Part shown: positions 27,161-35,189 of the stretch, one piece after another | Position numbering within the stretch: the stretch's first letter is position 1 | Layout: every line of letters starts with the position of its first letter | Assembly: GCF_021117425.1 (NCBI RefSeq) | Contig: NZ_CP088298.1 | Location: 434,001-498,000 of the forward strand | DNA: 64,000 nt | Source of the DNA: Brevibacterium zhoupengii | GTDB lineage: Bacteria > Actinomycetota > Actinomycetes > Actinomycetales > Brevibacteriaceae | Direction of reading: 5' to 3' | Program-made: the position numbers and the translations under genes | The notes under the pieces: model-generated | What the model saw: the letters and a program-made list of their open reading frames with translations, nothing else | What the model was told of the DNA's origin: nothing | Databases searched by the model: none

Positions 27161-27324
27161 TTTCGGCTTCCTTGCGCGATTTCCGGTTCAAATATCATGT
27201 CGAGATCGCTGGCGGACTGCGGCCGTGAGTGCGCCGCGCGAGCAAGCCGTCGCCGAGCGATGCCGTTCGGCTCGGCGCGGAGCGCGCAGAGGCCAGGGCG
27301 ATCGATGGAGTCATTCTGTCAGAA

Positions 27325-27363
27325 CTGCGTGATTCGCGCAACATGAATGCGCGGAATACGCGT
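27325..27363. promoter_or_regulatory. paired DeoR-type operator candidates, sites 4 and 5
   Basis: Reverse TTGCGCGAATCACGCAG (27325-27341) and forward ATGCGCGGAATACGCGT (27347-27363), starts 22 bp apart, about 165-200 bp upstream of the Nramp-like copy 2. Spacing nearly equals that of the pair at 22657/22678. Confidence 0.66.
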
Positions 27364-27389
27364 GACCTTCGGGTAATCACCCGAAGGTC
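27364..27389. promoter_or_regulatory. perfect 11-bp inverted repeat next to the operator pair
   Basis: GACCTTCGGGT (27364-27374), spacer AATC, ACCCGAAGGTC (27379-27389). It abuts site 5 exactly. It could be an operator for another regulator or a short attenuator hairpin. The 460-bp gap 27164-27623 holds only this, the operator pair and two terminator-like hairpins. Confidence 0.55.
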
Positions 27390-27473
27390 CGTGCTGTTCG
27401 GTGATGTAGTGATTTTGACGGACACCGGAGACGGAGGGGCTACTGCCGAGTTGGCCCCTGCAGGCGCAAAAAG

Positions 27474-27584
27474 GTGGACGTTCTGGGCTGAAAAGTCGGT
27501 AACTTTTCGGACCAAAACGTCCACTCAGTCGGATATGTTGCTGGCAGGTGGCGGCCGGAACCCGAAAGCGGGCCCGGTCGCCAC
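27474..27584 (-). terminator. two hairpins downstream of the lipase gene
   Basis: Hairpin 1, nearest the lipase stop: 27548-27564 against 27569-27584, GC-rich with one bulge. Hairpin 2: 23-nt arms 27474-27496 and 27502-27524 pairing at 20 of 23 positions around CGGTA. Read on the minus strand both follow the lipase stop within 150 nt and probably end its transcript. Confidence 0.65.
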
Positions 27585-27623
27585 TTTACTGCCTCAACTC
27601 ATAGTTCCAGCCTCAGCCTCAGG

Positions 27624-29066
27624 TCACAGCCTCCAGCAGCTGTCGACCGGAGCTTTCCCGGCGAACGTGCGGTTCGTGAAGATTTCGATTCGGGGAACAG
27701 TGGCGATGTATCCGCCGATATGAGTCGGTCCCAGATTGTCCCGGAACAGGACCTTGTGCCCGGCATCGCACCAGGTGGACGCGAGTCCCTTCCCTTGCGC
27801 AAAGGGCACAACGTCGTCGAGGCGGCTGTGATTGACGAGCAGCGGAATGTCGGGAATCTCCGCCTGGCCGATCTTCTGCCTGTCGGCCACGTCGAGGAAG
27901 TTCTCCTCGATGACCTCCTGGAACGAGCCGCCATCCTTGGTCAGGGAATCGGTGTCGAGGAAGGCGTTCGAGACGAGTGCCTCGATGGTGCACTGGTTTG
28001 AGGCTCGGTCGACGGCGTCGAGACCCTTCTGGTTGAGGTACTTGGTCATGTCGACATTCGCCTGCCGTGCAAACGAATCGACCCCGTACAGGGCGAAGGC
28101 CGTATAGACGCTCGAGAGCCCGGACACTGTTTTGTACAAGTCTGTGGGCACGGCACCTGCCGAGGCGGACACGACGTTGAGTTCGGGCGCCCAGTCCTTC
28201 TTGAGTTCCAGGGCCGCCGCGGTGGCCTGCCCGCCCTGCGAATAGCCGCGCAGCTGCAGCTTCGTGTCGGCGTTGATCGAGCTTCCCTTGACCTCTTGCA
28301 CGGCCTTGGCCGCGTCGAGCACTGAGCGGCCCTCTTCGACTCGATTGAGATAGCTGTGCGCACCCTCGGTGCCCAGTCCCACATAGTCGACGACGACCAC
28401 AGGTCGCTTGGCCGCCAGCGCCGCGGTGACGGAGATGCCTTCGTATTCGGTGCCCATGCCCATCTGTCGGCTGGGGGCGCACTTGTCGGCAATGCCCTGT
28501 GTGCCCGGGGCGATGACGACGGCGTCCTTTGCGTCTCCCTTCGCGCCTTCGGGAGTCAGCAGCGTGGCGGTCGCAGCTCGCGCTGTCCCCTTTTCGTCAG
28601 TGGTCTTGTACATGAACGTCTCCGACTTCGCGCTGTGCTCAATCAGCTTGGTCGGATCGAGATAGAACTTCGAAGCCACCTGCTTGACCACTCCGCCGTT
28701 CTTCTCCGGCAGCGTCGCTGGGGTCTTGTAGAAGTCCTCGGGGACTCCCGAATCGGGAACGTCCTCGAGTGCTGCTGCGTACTCGACGTCGGCGGCGGTG
28801 ATCTCATCAGACTTCTCGACGGCCTTCTTGGCCTGCTCGACGCTCAGGCTCTGGGGGACGTTGCTCCTATTGAGGGAGCTTGAGTCCTCGGCCTGCCTGT
28901 CTTCGACCATCTTTTTGGCTTCCTTATCCGATTGCGGGACAAGGTCCTGGGCTTGAGCCGGAGCGGATACCGCACCCATTGTGAGCGCCAGTCCGGCAAT
29001 GGCGGCTGCGCTCGCCGTTGCGATGCGTCGTGCGTGTGGAAGCGTTACATGGCGGGACGTTCTCAT
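27624..29066 (-). CDS. secreted lipase / alpha-beta hydrolase (LIP family)
   Basis: 480-aa exported serine hydrolase. A signal peptide is clear: RTSRHVTLPHARRIATAS, hydrophobic core AAAIAGLALTMGAV, and cleavage near APAQAQ (about residue 39). The nucleophile elbow is GYSQGG (Ser about 276); LVNHSRLDDVVPF supplies the acid and GPTHIGGYI the His. The oxyanion region is VVIAPGTQGIADKC. The family includes secretory triacylglycerol lipases of fungi and actinobacteria. Between the signal peptide and the catalytic domain lies a charged, Lys/Glu-rich stretch of about 60 residues. Monocistronic, with hairpins after its stop. Confidence 0.9.
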   Translation of the reverse strand: MRTSRHVTLPHARRIATASAAAIAGLALTMGAVSAPAQAQDLVPQSDKEAKKMVEDRQAEDSSSLNRSNVPQSLSVEQAKKAVEKSDEITAADVEYAAALEDVPDSGVPEDFYKTPATLPEKNGGVVKQVASKFYLDPTKLIEHSAKSETFMYKTTDEKGTARAATATLLTPEGAKGDAKDAVVIAPGTQGIADKCAPSRQMGMGTEYEGISVTAALAAKRPVVVVDYVGLGTEGAHSYLNRVEEGRSVLDAAKAVQEVKGSSINADTKLQLRGYSQGGQATAAALELKKDWAPELNVVSASAGAVPTDLYKTVSGLSSVYTAFALYGVDSFARQANVDMTKYLNQKGLDAVDRASNQCTIEALVSNAFLDTDSLTKDGGSFQEVIEENFLDVADRQKIGQAEIPDIPLLVNHSRLDDVVPFAQGKGLASTWCDAGHKVLFRDNLGPTHIGGYIATVPRIEIFTNRTFAGKAPVDSCWRL

Positions 29067-29427
29067 CTGCGTGCAATCCTGTTCTGTCGGGTGTCTCGGC
29101 GTTGAGAATTCGCGGACAGCTGTCGTGTCTCCGACCGATCTGGCGAGGGTGCTCGTCGTCGCGGTCGTTAGTGATTCGGCTTCCGCTTGGTGACGGACAT
29201 CACAACCCTACTCGATAGTAGAACTCATTGGTAACTTCTTCTGTCGGTTTTTCGAAGCGTCTATGACACTGCTGAAGGGCCTCGCCCTTTCCGTCAGCCT
29301 CGACCTCTGAATCTCATAAGTGAGTCCGGCAAGGTTCGCTGTAGTGATAACCGCTAATGTGAACTAGCTGAATTCGAATGGGCGAGCCGTCCATCGACGT
29401 ACTACGACCAAGAGGAAACCCCTGGCT
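29067..29427. other. intergenic region between lipase and NhaC gene
   Basis: 361 bp between divergent genes. It must hold both promoters, but no convincing operator, long repeat or small ORF with a ribosome-binding site was seen. Composition is somewhat AT-richer than its surroundings near 29215-29260 and 29330-29370. Confidence 0.5.
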
Positions 29428-30984
29428 ATGGACCATATGGGAGTCGTATCTCTGATTCCGCCACTGTTGGCGATCCTGCTTGCAGTGCTCTTCAGAAATG
29501 TCGTCGTTGCGCTGTTCACCGGAATCTTCGTCGGCCTGCTGATTGTCATTGGGCCCAACCCGGTGACCACGACCATGGGGCTCGTCACCGATCATCTCGC
29601 ACCGGTGGTGACCGACAGCTACAACGCGGGTGTCATGATCCTGCTGTTCTTCATCGGAGGCTTCGTCGCTCTCGTCGAGCGCTCAGGTGGCGGGGCCGCG
29701 CTGGCAGCGAAGGCTGCTCGACTCATCAATACACGGGGAAAGGGGCAGATCTCCGCGTGGTTGGGCGGATTGATCATCTTCTTCTCCGACTTGGGCACCC
29801 CGCTCATCGTGGGGCCGATCTTCGAGAAGATCTTCGACAAGCTCAAACTGTCTCGGGAGAAATTGGCCTGGATCCTCGACTCGACCTCGTCTCCTGTGGC
29901 TGTGCTCATTCCATTCATCGGGTGGGGCATCTACATTATGGGACTCATCCGCGAGGAGTTCGACAGGGAAGGACTTCAGACCTCCGAGTTCACGGTCTTC
30001 GTGCAGGCGATCCCGTTCCAGTTCTACGCCATCCTCGCTGTCACCGCGATCCCCGTTGTAGCGCTGACGCGCACTGACTTTGGCGCTATGCGTCGAGCCG
30101 AGCAGCGTGTCCGGGATACCGGAGAACTCCACTGGCCCAACTCGAAGCCCCTGCGGCAGGCCGATTCCGCGGTCAACGCTGAGACGAACGGTGAGAGCCG
30201 CCCGATCGTCATCTGGCTGCCCCTGCTCGTACTCTTCGTGACCCTTTTCTCGATCCTCGTGACTCTCGGTTTCCCCGCCGAGCCAGTCCCGGGTGAGGAA
30301 TTCCGTGCCGCGCTGAGCACCGCCTACCTCTTCGCTGCGATAGTCCTGATCGCTCTCATGCTCATCTTCAAGGTCAACCCGATCGGCGCGATCCTCGGCA
30401 CGTACGTCAAGGGCATGGAGAAGATGATCAGCGTGGTGCTGATCCTGGTTCTGGCCTGGACCTTGGGCGGGCTGCTCGAAGCGATGGGAACCGCGAACTT
30501 CCTCGTCGAGATGATGTCGGGTGTTGTCCCCGCCGCTCTCGTGCCGGTCCTCATCTTCGTCTGCGCAGCTGTGATGTCCTTTGCCACAGGCAGTTCGTGG
30601 GGCACCTTCGCCATCATGATTCCTCTGGCGATCCCGGTCGCCTTCGGGCTCGATGCAGCTGTCATCGTGTGCATCGGGGCCGTGCTCTCCGGGGGAATCT
30701 TCGGCGACCACTGCTCCCCGATCTCCGATTCGACGATCCTCGCTTCCACAGGGGCCGGCACTGACCTGGTCGATCACGTCAAGACTCAAATTCCCTATGC
30801 GGTCATCAACGCGATCATCGTCGCTGTCTCATTTGTCGTTGCCGGGTTCGTGGACAGCCCCTATATCGTCATCTTCAGCGTTGCCGCGATGGTCATCATC
30901 TACCTCGTCATCTCCCGGGTGAGTGCCGCACGGCAGTCGCGCGCCGTCGGGGCAGGCACCTCGAGCCCTGCCGAGGTTGACTGA
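29428..30984 (+). CDS. Na+/H+ antiporter, NhaC family
   Basis: 518-aa membrane protein with about 11-12 TM segments. Family markers: LIPPLLAILLAVLFRNVVVALFTGIFVGLL at the N-terminus, LIIFFSDLGTPLIVGPIF, ILDSTSSPVAVLIPFIGWG and the late GGIFGDHCSPISDSTILASTGAGTDLVDHVKTQIPYA block, diagnostic of NhaC-like antiporters (Na+/H+, malate-lactate type). ATG at 29428 with GAGGA further upstream; an ATG at 29437 is an alternative. It stands alone between the lipase and the two-component system. It could also be an organic-acid antiporter. Confidence 0.9.
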   Translation: MDHMGVVSLIPPLLAILLAVLFRNVVVALFTGIFVGLLIVIGPNPVTTTMGLVTDHLAPVVTDSYNAGVMILLFFIGGFVALVERSGGGAALAAKAARLINTRGKGQISAWLGGLIIFFSDLGTPLIVGPIFEKIFDKLKLSREKLAWILDSTSSPVAVLIPFIGWGIYIMGLIREEFDREGLQTSEFTVFVQAIPFQFYAILAVTAIPVVALTRTDFGAMRRAEQRVRDTGELHWPNSKPLRQADSAVNAETNGESRPIVIWLPLLVLFVTLFSILVTLGFPAEPVPGEEFRAALSTAYLFAAIVLIALMLIFKVNPIGAILGTYVKGMEKMISVVLILVLAWTLGGLLEAMGTANFLVEMMSGVVPAALVPVLIFVCAAVMSFATGSSWGTFAIMIPLAIPVAFGLDAAVIVCIGAVLSGGIFGDHCSPISDSTILASTGAGTDLVDHVKTQIPYAVINAIIVAVSFVVAGFVDSPYIVIFSVAAMVIIYLVISRVSAARQSRAVGAGTSSPAEVD

Positions 30985-31060
30985 CCTTCGTCACTAAAGT
31001 GACCGGCCGCGGACTCTCCGGAAGTCCTGCGGAGGAGTTCACCGTGAGCTCTACTGAGCC

Positions 31061-31717
31061 TCAGCCGTCGTTGTAGAGGCCCGAGAGGTGGGCGATGACG
31101 GCGAGTTCTGTGCGATCGCGAGCGCCCAGCTTGAGGAGAATCCTGCTGACATAGGTGCGTGCTGTGGCGGGACTGATGAAGAGAACACTCGCGATCTCGG
31201 CGTTGTTCTCACCCCGGGCGACACGGCGCAGCACATCCAGCTCTCGCTCAGTGAGGTCTACAAGTCGTGGATCCGGAACAGGCTGGGAGGGTATATCGGC
31301 GACGTGTTCCATCACTCGCCGGGCGATGTGCGGGGACAGAGCATTGTCTCCGCGCGCAACCGTGCGCACCGCAGCCCGAAGATCATCAGCTGGTGTGTCC
31401 TTCAGAAGATAACCGGCTGCGCCGAGGCGAATCGCTTCGAGGATGTCATCGTCGTCATCGAATGTGGTCAGAATGAGGATCCGTGTAGCGGAGAGTTCCG
31501 AGTCGGCGCGGATGCGGCGAGTCGCCTCGATGCCGTTCGAACCGGGCATGCGAACATCCATGAGAACGACATCGGGGTGATGTTCTCGAGTTTTGGCAAT
31601 CGCCTCATCGCCAGTGGCAGCCTCGGCGACGATGATCATCTCCGGATCATTGCTGAGGAGAGCACGGAGGCCCGCTCGAACAAGTTCTTGATCATCGGCA
31701 AGGAGGATTCGTGTCAT
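31061..31717 (-). CDS. response regulator, NarL/LuxR type
   Basis: 218 aa. Receiver domain: ILLADDQELVRAGLRALL with acidic pocket, phospho-Asp in DVVLMDVRMPGSNGI, LTTFDDDDDILEAI, GAAGYLLKD. C-terminal LuxR HTH: LTERELDVLRRVARGENNAEIASVLFISPATARTYVSRILLKLGARDR. Start overlaps the kinase stop by 4 bp (ATGA). Pairs with the histidine kinase upstream; the likely target is the divergent membrane protein at 33012. Confidence 0.95.
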   Translation of the reverse strand: MTRILLADDQELVRAGLRALLSNDPEMIIVAEAATGDEAIAKTREHHPDVVLMDVRMPGSNGIEATRRIRADSELSATRILILTTFDDDDDILEAIRLGAAGYLLKDTPADDLRAAVRTVARGDNALSPHIARRVMEHVADIPSQPVPDPRLVDLTERELDVLRRVARGENNAEIASVLFISPATARTYVSRILLKLGARDRTELAVIAHLSGLYNDG

Positions 31718-32877
31718 GCGGATCTCCCACAGGGGAGTGTCGCGTTCACAGCGAATCGTCCTTCGCTCGAATCGACTTTCAAAGTGCCGCCCAAAGCGGT
31801 GACGCGTTCATGCATCCCGCTGAGGCCGTGCCCGAAGCCCACTTCTGAACTGGGATTATTCTGCTCACCATTGTCAGTGATGGAGACGCGGAGTTCATTA
31901 TTGCGACAGTCGACTTCGACATGGGCACGCGTGGCGGTGGAGTGCTTTACGATGTTGGTCACTGACTCTTGGATGATCCGAAATGCTGTTGTGTCGACCA
32001 GCCCCGGCAGAGCGGCAGGCACGCGAATGTCCGTCGTGAACGTCACCTCGGACACAGGATCGATCAGGCTCCCGATATTGGAGAGGCTCGCTGCGCTTCG
32101 CGAGGACCGATCGGAAGCACGCAGCATTGCCACTGTGCGGCGCACCTCGACCATGGTTGTGGCTGTTGTCTGCTTGATCAAGGTCAAGGCCTCAATCGCT
32201 GCAGCCTCATTCTTCCGTTCGAGGGCCTCTCGAGCGACATCGGTGTGAAGAGAGACCACTGTTGTCGAATGGCCAAGCGAGTCGTGGAGGTCACGAGCAA
32301 CGGCGATGCGCTGAGTTTGAGCCTTCGCCTCGGAATCGCGCTGGGCACGGTCCGTCGTGAGGGCCACGATTTCTCGGGAACGCTTCAGCAGTGCGCGACG
32401 AGAACGAATGCTGTCCCCCATGGCAATCGAGCCGGCGATGAGAAAGGCATGACCTGCGAGCTCGTATCCAACGACAAGGGAGACGTCCTGACCTTCGAAG
32501 AGTCGGAAGAACACGCTGGTGGCGAGTGCGACCGCTCCAGCGCAGACGGCCCACCAAATGCGGCCGAACTCAGCGGCTGAAAACAACGCTGCTGCAATCG
32601 GCACAGCCACACCTACGGCGGGATAGCCGGCCGTGTAGTAAGCGAACAGGCCCAGCACAGTGATCGCCAACACGAGCACGGGGTGGCGTCGTCGAACCAG
32701 CATCAGTGAGCCCAAGCCGAACGCCCACACATACGAAAGGGCGTCGGGATCGTTGCGTCCACCGTGATTGGCACTGATCACAGCTGCCATGATGATCGCC
32801 ACCGCCGCACCTAGCAGCGCATCGGTGACCCAAACAGGCCGAGGCCTGCCCGCTGACCTGTTCACCACTGTGCCCAT
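31714..32877 (-). CDS. sensor histidine kinase (HisKA_3 / NarX-like)
   Basis: About 387 aa from the ATG at 32877; the longer ORF to 32922 lacks a better start. N-terminus has five or six TM helices (LLGAAVAIIMAAVIS, FGLGSLMLV, VLVLAITVLGLFAYY, AVCAGAVALATSVFF, GHAFLIAGSIA), so it senses at or within the membrane. Phospho-acceptor His in IAVARDLHDSLGHSTTVV, then the ATPase domain with FRIIQESVTNIVKHS (N box) and FGHGLSGMHERV (G box). Forms an operon with the response regulator. Ligand unknown. Confidence 0.93.
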   Translation of the reverse strand: MGTVVNRSAGRPRPVWVTDALLGAAVAIIMAAVISANHGGRNDPDALSYVWAFGLGSLMLVRRRHPVLVLAITVLGLFAYYTAGYPAVGVAVPIAAALFSAAEFGRIWWAVCAGAVALATSVFFRLFEGQDVSLVVGYELAGHAFLIAGSIAMGDSIRSRRALLKRSREIVALTTDRAQRDSEAKAQTQRIAVARDLHDSLGHSTTVVSLHTDVAREALERKNEAAAIEALTLIKQTTATTMVEVRRTVAMLRASDRSSRSAASLSNIGSLIDPVSEVTFTTDIRVPAALPGLVDTTAFRIIQESVTNIVKHSTATRAHVEVDCRNNELRVSITDNGEQNNPSSEVGFGHGLSGMHERVTALGGTLKVDSSEGRFAVNATLPCGRSA

Positions 32878-33011
32878 ACAGCCCAGAATATGCCGGAAGC
32901 ACCCGACCCGACAGTCTTCCACAGGCGACTGTTGGCGTCGCCTGCTGACGTACTTGAAACGAGATCAGCGGCGGACGCGGTGCACGATATGAGATCTCTA
33001 GAGTCGAAGAT

Positions 33012-33482
33012 ATGACAAACTTCGATTCTCCACAGCTACCCGCACCCAGACAATCGCGACTGGGCTTCCCGCTCATTGCGATAGTCGGACTTGCACTGCT
33101 TGCCGTGCCACGAGTCGTCCTCCATGACCTTGACCTGATCTCGGAAGGGGGCTTTCTCAACGCTGTCTTGGTATTCCTCCCGCCACTGATCTGGATCGCG
33201 GTCGTCCTCTGGAAGCGGCCGGGCAGCCCGTTCCTGACACTGTTGATTGTCGGTGCCTTCTACGGTGTGTTTCTCGCACTGGGCCACCAGATCTTGTGGA
33301 ACATCAGCTTCAGAGACAATCCTCCCCAGCTGGGCGGGAATCTCACAGCACTCGCACCGGGGCTTCAGTCAGTCATCATGAGAACCTTCGCCACCATATC
33401 CAGCCTGTTCACCGGAGTGATCGTCGGCGCGATCACCGGACTGCTTGCCTGGGGTCTCAGCGTGGTCCTGCGCAGACGGTGA
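33012..33482 (+). CDS. small integral membrane protein, unknown function
   Basis: 156 aa with four predicted TM helices: FPLIAIVGLALLAVPRVV, FLNAVLVFLPPLIWIAVVLW, FLTLLIVGAFYGVFLALG and, at the C-terminus, LFTGVIVGAITGLLAWGLSVVL. No family recognised. It is divergent from the two-component operon with 134 bp between starts, an arrangement typical of a regulated target. The hairpin that terminates it begins inside its last codons. Confidence 0.75.
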   Translation: MTNFDSPQLPAPRQSRLGFPLIAIVGLALLAVPRVVLHDLDLISEGGFLNAVLVFLPPLIWIAVVLWKRPGSPFLTLLIVGAFYGVFLALGHQILWNISFRDNPPQLGGNLTALAPGLQSVIMRTFATISSLFTGVIVGAITGLLAWGLSVVLRRR

Positions 33483-33498
33483 GACCCCAGGCAAGCAG
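33441..33498. terminator. hairpin with 19-bp perfect stem overlapping the CDS end
   Basis: 33441-33459 pairs perfectly with 33480-33498 (loop of 20 nt). The left arm codes the last residues of the membrane protein; the right arm includes its stop codon. It lies between convergent genes and likely stops transcription from both sides. Confidence 0.85.
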
Positions 33499-33538
33499 AC
33501 AGTTCCCACCGCATAAGCTGCGCTGGACGTCCGCAGTC

Positions 33539-34975
33539 TCAGCTGCGCTGGCTGTCCAATGCCTCCACGTCCGGGTAGATGGTCTCCGAGGGGGCAACGC
33601 TGCGGTTGCGGAGCATGAAGAAGTAGAAGAGGAAGGTCACCACGATGCCGATGATCCACGAGATATCTGCGCCTCCGAGCTTCTCGACCATGGGGCCTGT
33701 GTAGAAGGACTGGGCGAGGAACGGAATCTGCACAACGACGCCGACTCCATAGGCCACCAAGGCACGCCAGTTCCACTTCCCGTAGCGACCCCTGTGGTCG
33801 TAGAAGGCCGGGATGTCGAAGCGGTCCTTCGAGATCAGGTAGTAGTCGGTGAGGTTGATGATGCTCCATGGGGTGAAGACCATGAGCAGGGCGAGGACGA
33901 AGTTCTTGAAGTTCGCGAGGAAGTCCGCCGAAGCCAACAGCGCCACGAGAACGGTGAGGGTGACGATGCCGATGACGAAGACCGCGCGAGTCCAGCGTCG
34001 GATGTTCGTCTTCTCCCCGAAGGAGGTGAGGATCGTCAGCGTGCACATGAACGCACCGTAGGCGTTGAGAGTGTTGACGGTGAGCTTGCCCAGCAGGATC
34101 ACGATGAAGATGAGCAGAGCGTAGACCCCGCCGCCGACGATGTCGCCGACGAAGCTGACCTGGTTCTCGACGAAGGCGTTGCCGGTCTCGGTCATGGCGG
34201 CGGCGCCGATGAGGGCGCCCAGTGTCATCGACCACTGTGAGCCGATGACGGACCCGCCGAAGGTGAACCAGAAGGTCTTCGACGCCGGAGTCGAGCGCGG
34301 CAGGTAGCGTGAGTAGTCGGCGACGTAGGGGCCGTAGGTCAGCTGCCAGCCCACGGACAGTGCGATCGCGGACAGGAATGCTGGGAACGCGAAGGACGAA
34401 CCGGAGATCAGTCCAGGAACGTCGACCTTCGTAAACACGCAGTAGGTGATGAAGAGGAATCCGAGCAGGCCCGTCACCGAGGAGATGCGACCGAGCACGT
34501 GGATGTACTTGTAGCCCAGCAGCGCCACAGCGGCAGTCAGTGCACCGAAGATGATGATGCCCACCGCCGGTGTATTGACACCGATGATGAGGTTGACGGC
34601 CTGTCCGGAGAGCACGGCTCCGGTTGAGGCGAAGCCGATGTACATGAGCACGACGAGCACCAGCGGGATGATGGCCCCGATGATGCCGAACTGCGCCCGC
34701 GAGGAGATCATCTGCGGCAGACCCAGCTGTGGTCCCTGGGCCGAGTGCAGGGCCATGACGATTCCGCCGATGACGTTGCCGATGAGCAGGCCGATGATGG
34801 CCCACAGTGCATCGGCGCCGAAGACGACGGCGAGTGCTCCGTCGACGATGGCGGTGATCTGGGTGTTGGCTCCGAACCACAACGTGAACTGGGATCGTGC
34901 GGTGCCGTGACGTTCATTGTCCGGCACCATTTCGATGGACCGTTTTTCGATCCCCGAATTGGATGAGCTCGCCAT
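33539..34975 (-). CDS. NCS1-family permease (cytosine/purine/allantoin type)
   Basis: About 478 aa, 12 TM segments. FTLWFGANTQITAIVDGALAVVFGADALWAIIGLLIGNVIGG is the NCS1 TM1-TM2 signature; ALHSAQGPQLGLPQMISSRAQFG follows, then WQLTYGPYVADYSRYLPRS (substrate-binding helix region) and TPWSIINLTDYYLI. ATG at 34975 is preceded by AAGGAG; the ORF to 35032 has no site. A TCCGATATNTCGGA palindrome lies 82 bp upstream. No nucleobase catabolic genes are adjacent, so the substrate is unassigned. Confidence 0.93.
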   Translation of the reverse strand: MASSSNSGIEKRSIEMVPDNERHGTARSQFTLWFGANTQITAIVDGALAVVFGADALWAIIGLLIGNVIGGIVMALHSAQGPQLGLPQMISSRAQFGIIGAIIPLVLVVLMYIGFASTGAVLSGQAVNLIIGVNTPAVGIIIFGALTAAVALLGYKYIHVLGRISSVTGLLGFLFITYCVFTKVDVPGLISGSSFAFPAFLSAIALSVGWQLTYGPYVADYSRYLPRSTPASKTFWFTFGGSVIGSQWSMTLGALIGAAAMTETGNAFVENQVSFVGDIVGGGVYALLIFIVILLGKLTVNTLNAYGAFMCTLTILTSFGEKTNIRRWTRAVFVIGIVTLTVLVALLASADFLANFKNFVLALLMVFTPWSIINLTDYYLISKDRFDIPAFYDHRGRYGKWNWRALVAYGVGVVVQIPFLAQSFYTGPMVEKLGGADISWIIGIVVTFLFYFFMLRNRSVAPSETIYPDVEALDSQRS

Positions 34976-35056
34976 GGGTTTCTCCTTCGAAAGTTGAATC
35001 AGGATCAGTGTGGCACCGCCTTGAGGTCCCATACGAGGTCCACATCACATCTTTTG

Positions 35057-35070
35057 TCCGATATCTCGGA
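35057..35070. promoter_or_regulatory. palindrome TCCGATATCTCGGA, copy 1
   Basis: Inverted repeat TCCGA-TATC-TCGGA inside an A/T-flanked context (TTTTG before, AAAATT after), 82 bp upstream of the NCS1 permease start. Near-identical sites at 37570 and 59251. Confidence 0.65.
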
Positions 35071-35105
35071 AAATTAGCGGAGCCGTTGAAGTGGTGAATC
35101 AGCGC

Positions 35106-35140
35106 GGAGCCCGAGGATCGGTCTCCCGTCCTCAGGCTCC
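35106..35140. terminator. hairpin after the acyl-CoA dehydrogenase gene
   Basis: GGAGCCCGAGGA (35106-35117) pairs with TCCTCAGGCTCC (35129-35140), one mismatch, 11-nt loop. On the minus strand it follows the acyl-CoA dehydrogenase stop by about 50 nt. Confidence 0.7.
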
Positions 35141-35189
35141 GTGTCGATCGTAGATCGAACTGCGTTAACGCAATGTTTCGCGCTCGTCC

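Noticed and set aside
31088..32248. 386-aa plus-strand ORF opposite the two-component genes
   Set aside because: Covers parts of two real genes antisense; no recognisable domain.
33369..34880. 503-aa minus-strand ORF over the NCS1 permease
   Set aside because: Arg/His-rich out-of-frame translation of the permease; no start signal or domain.
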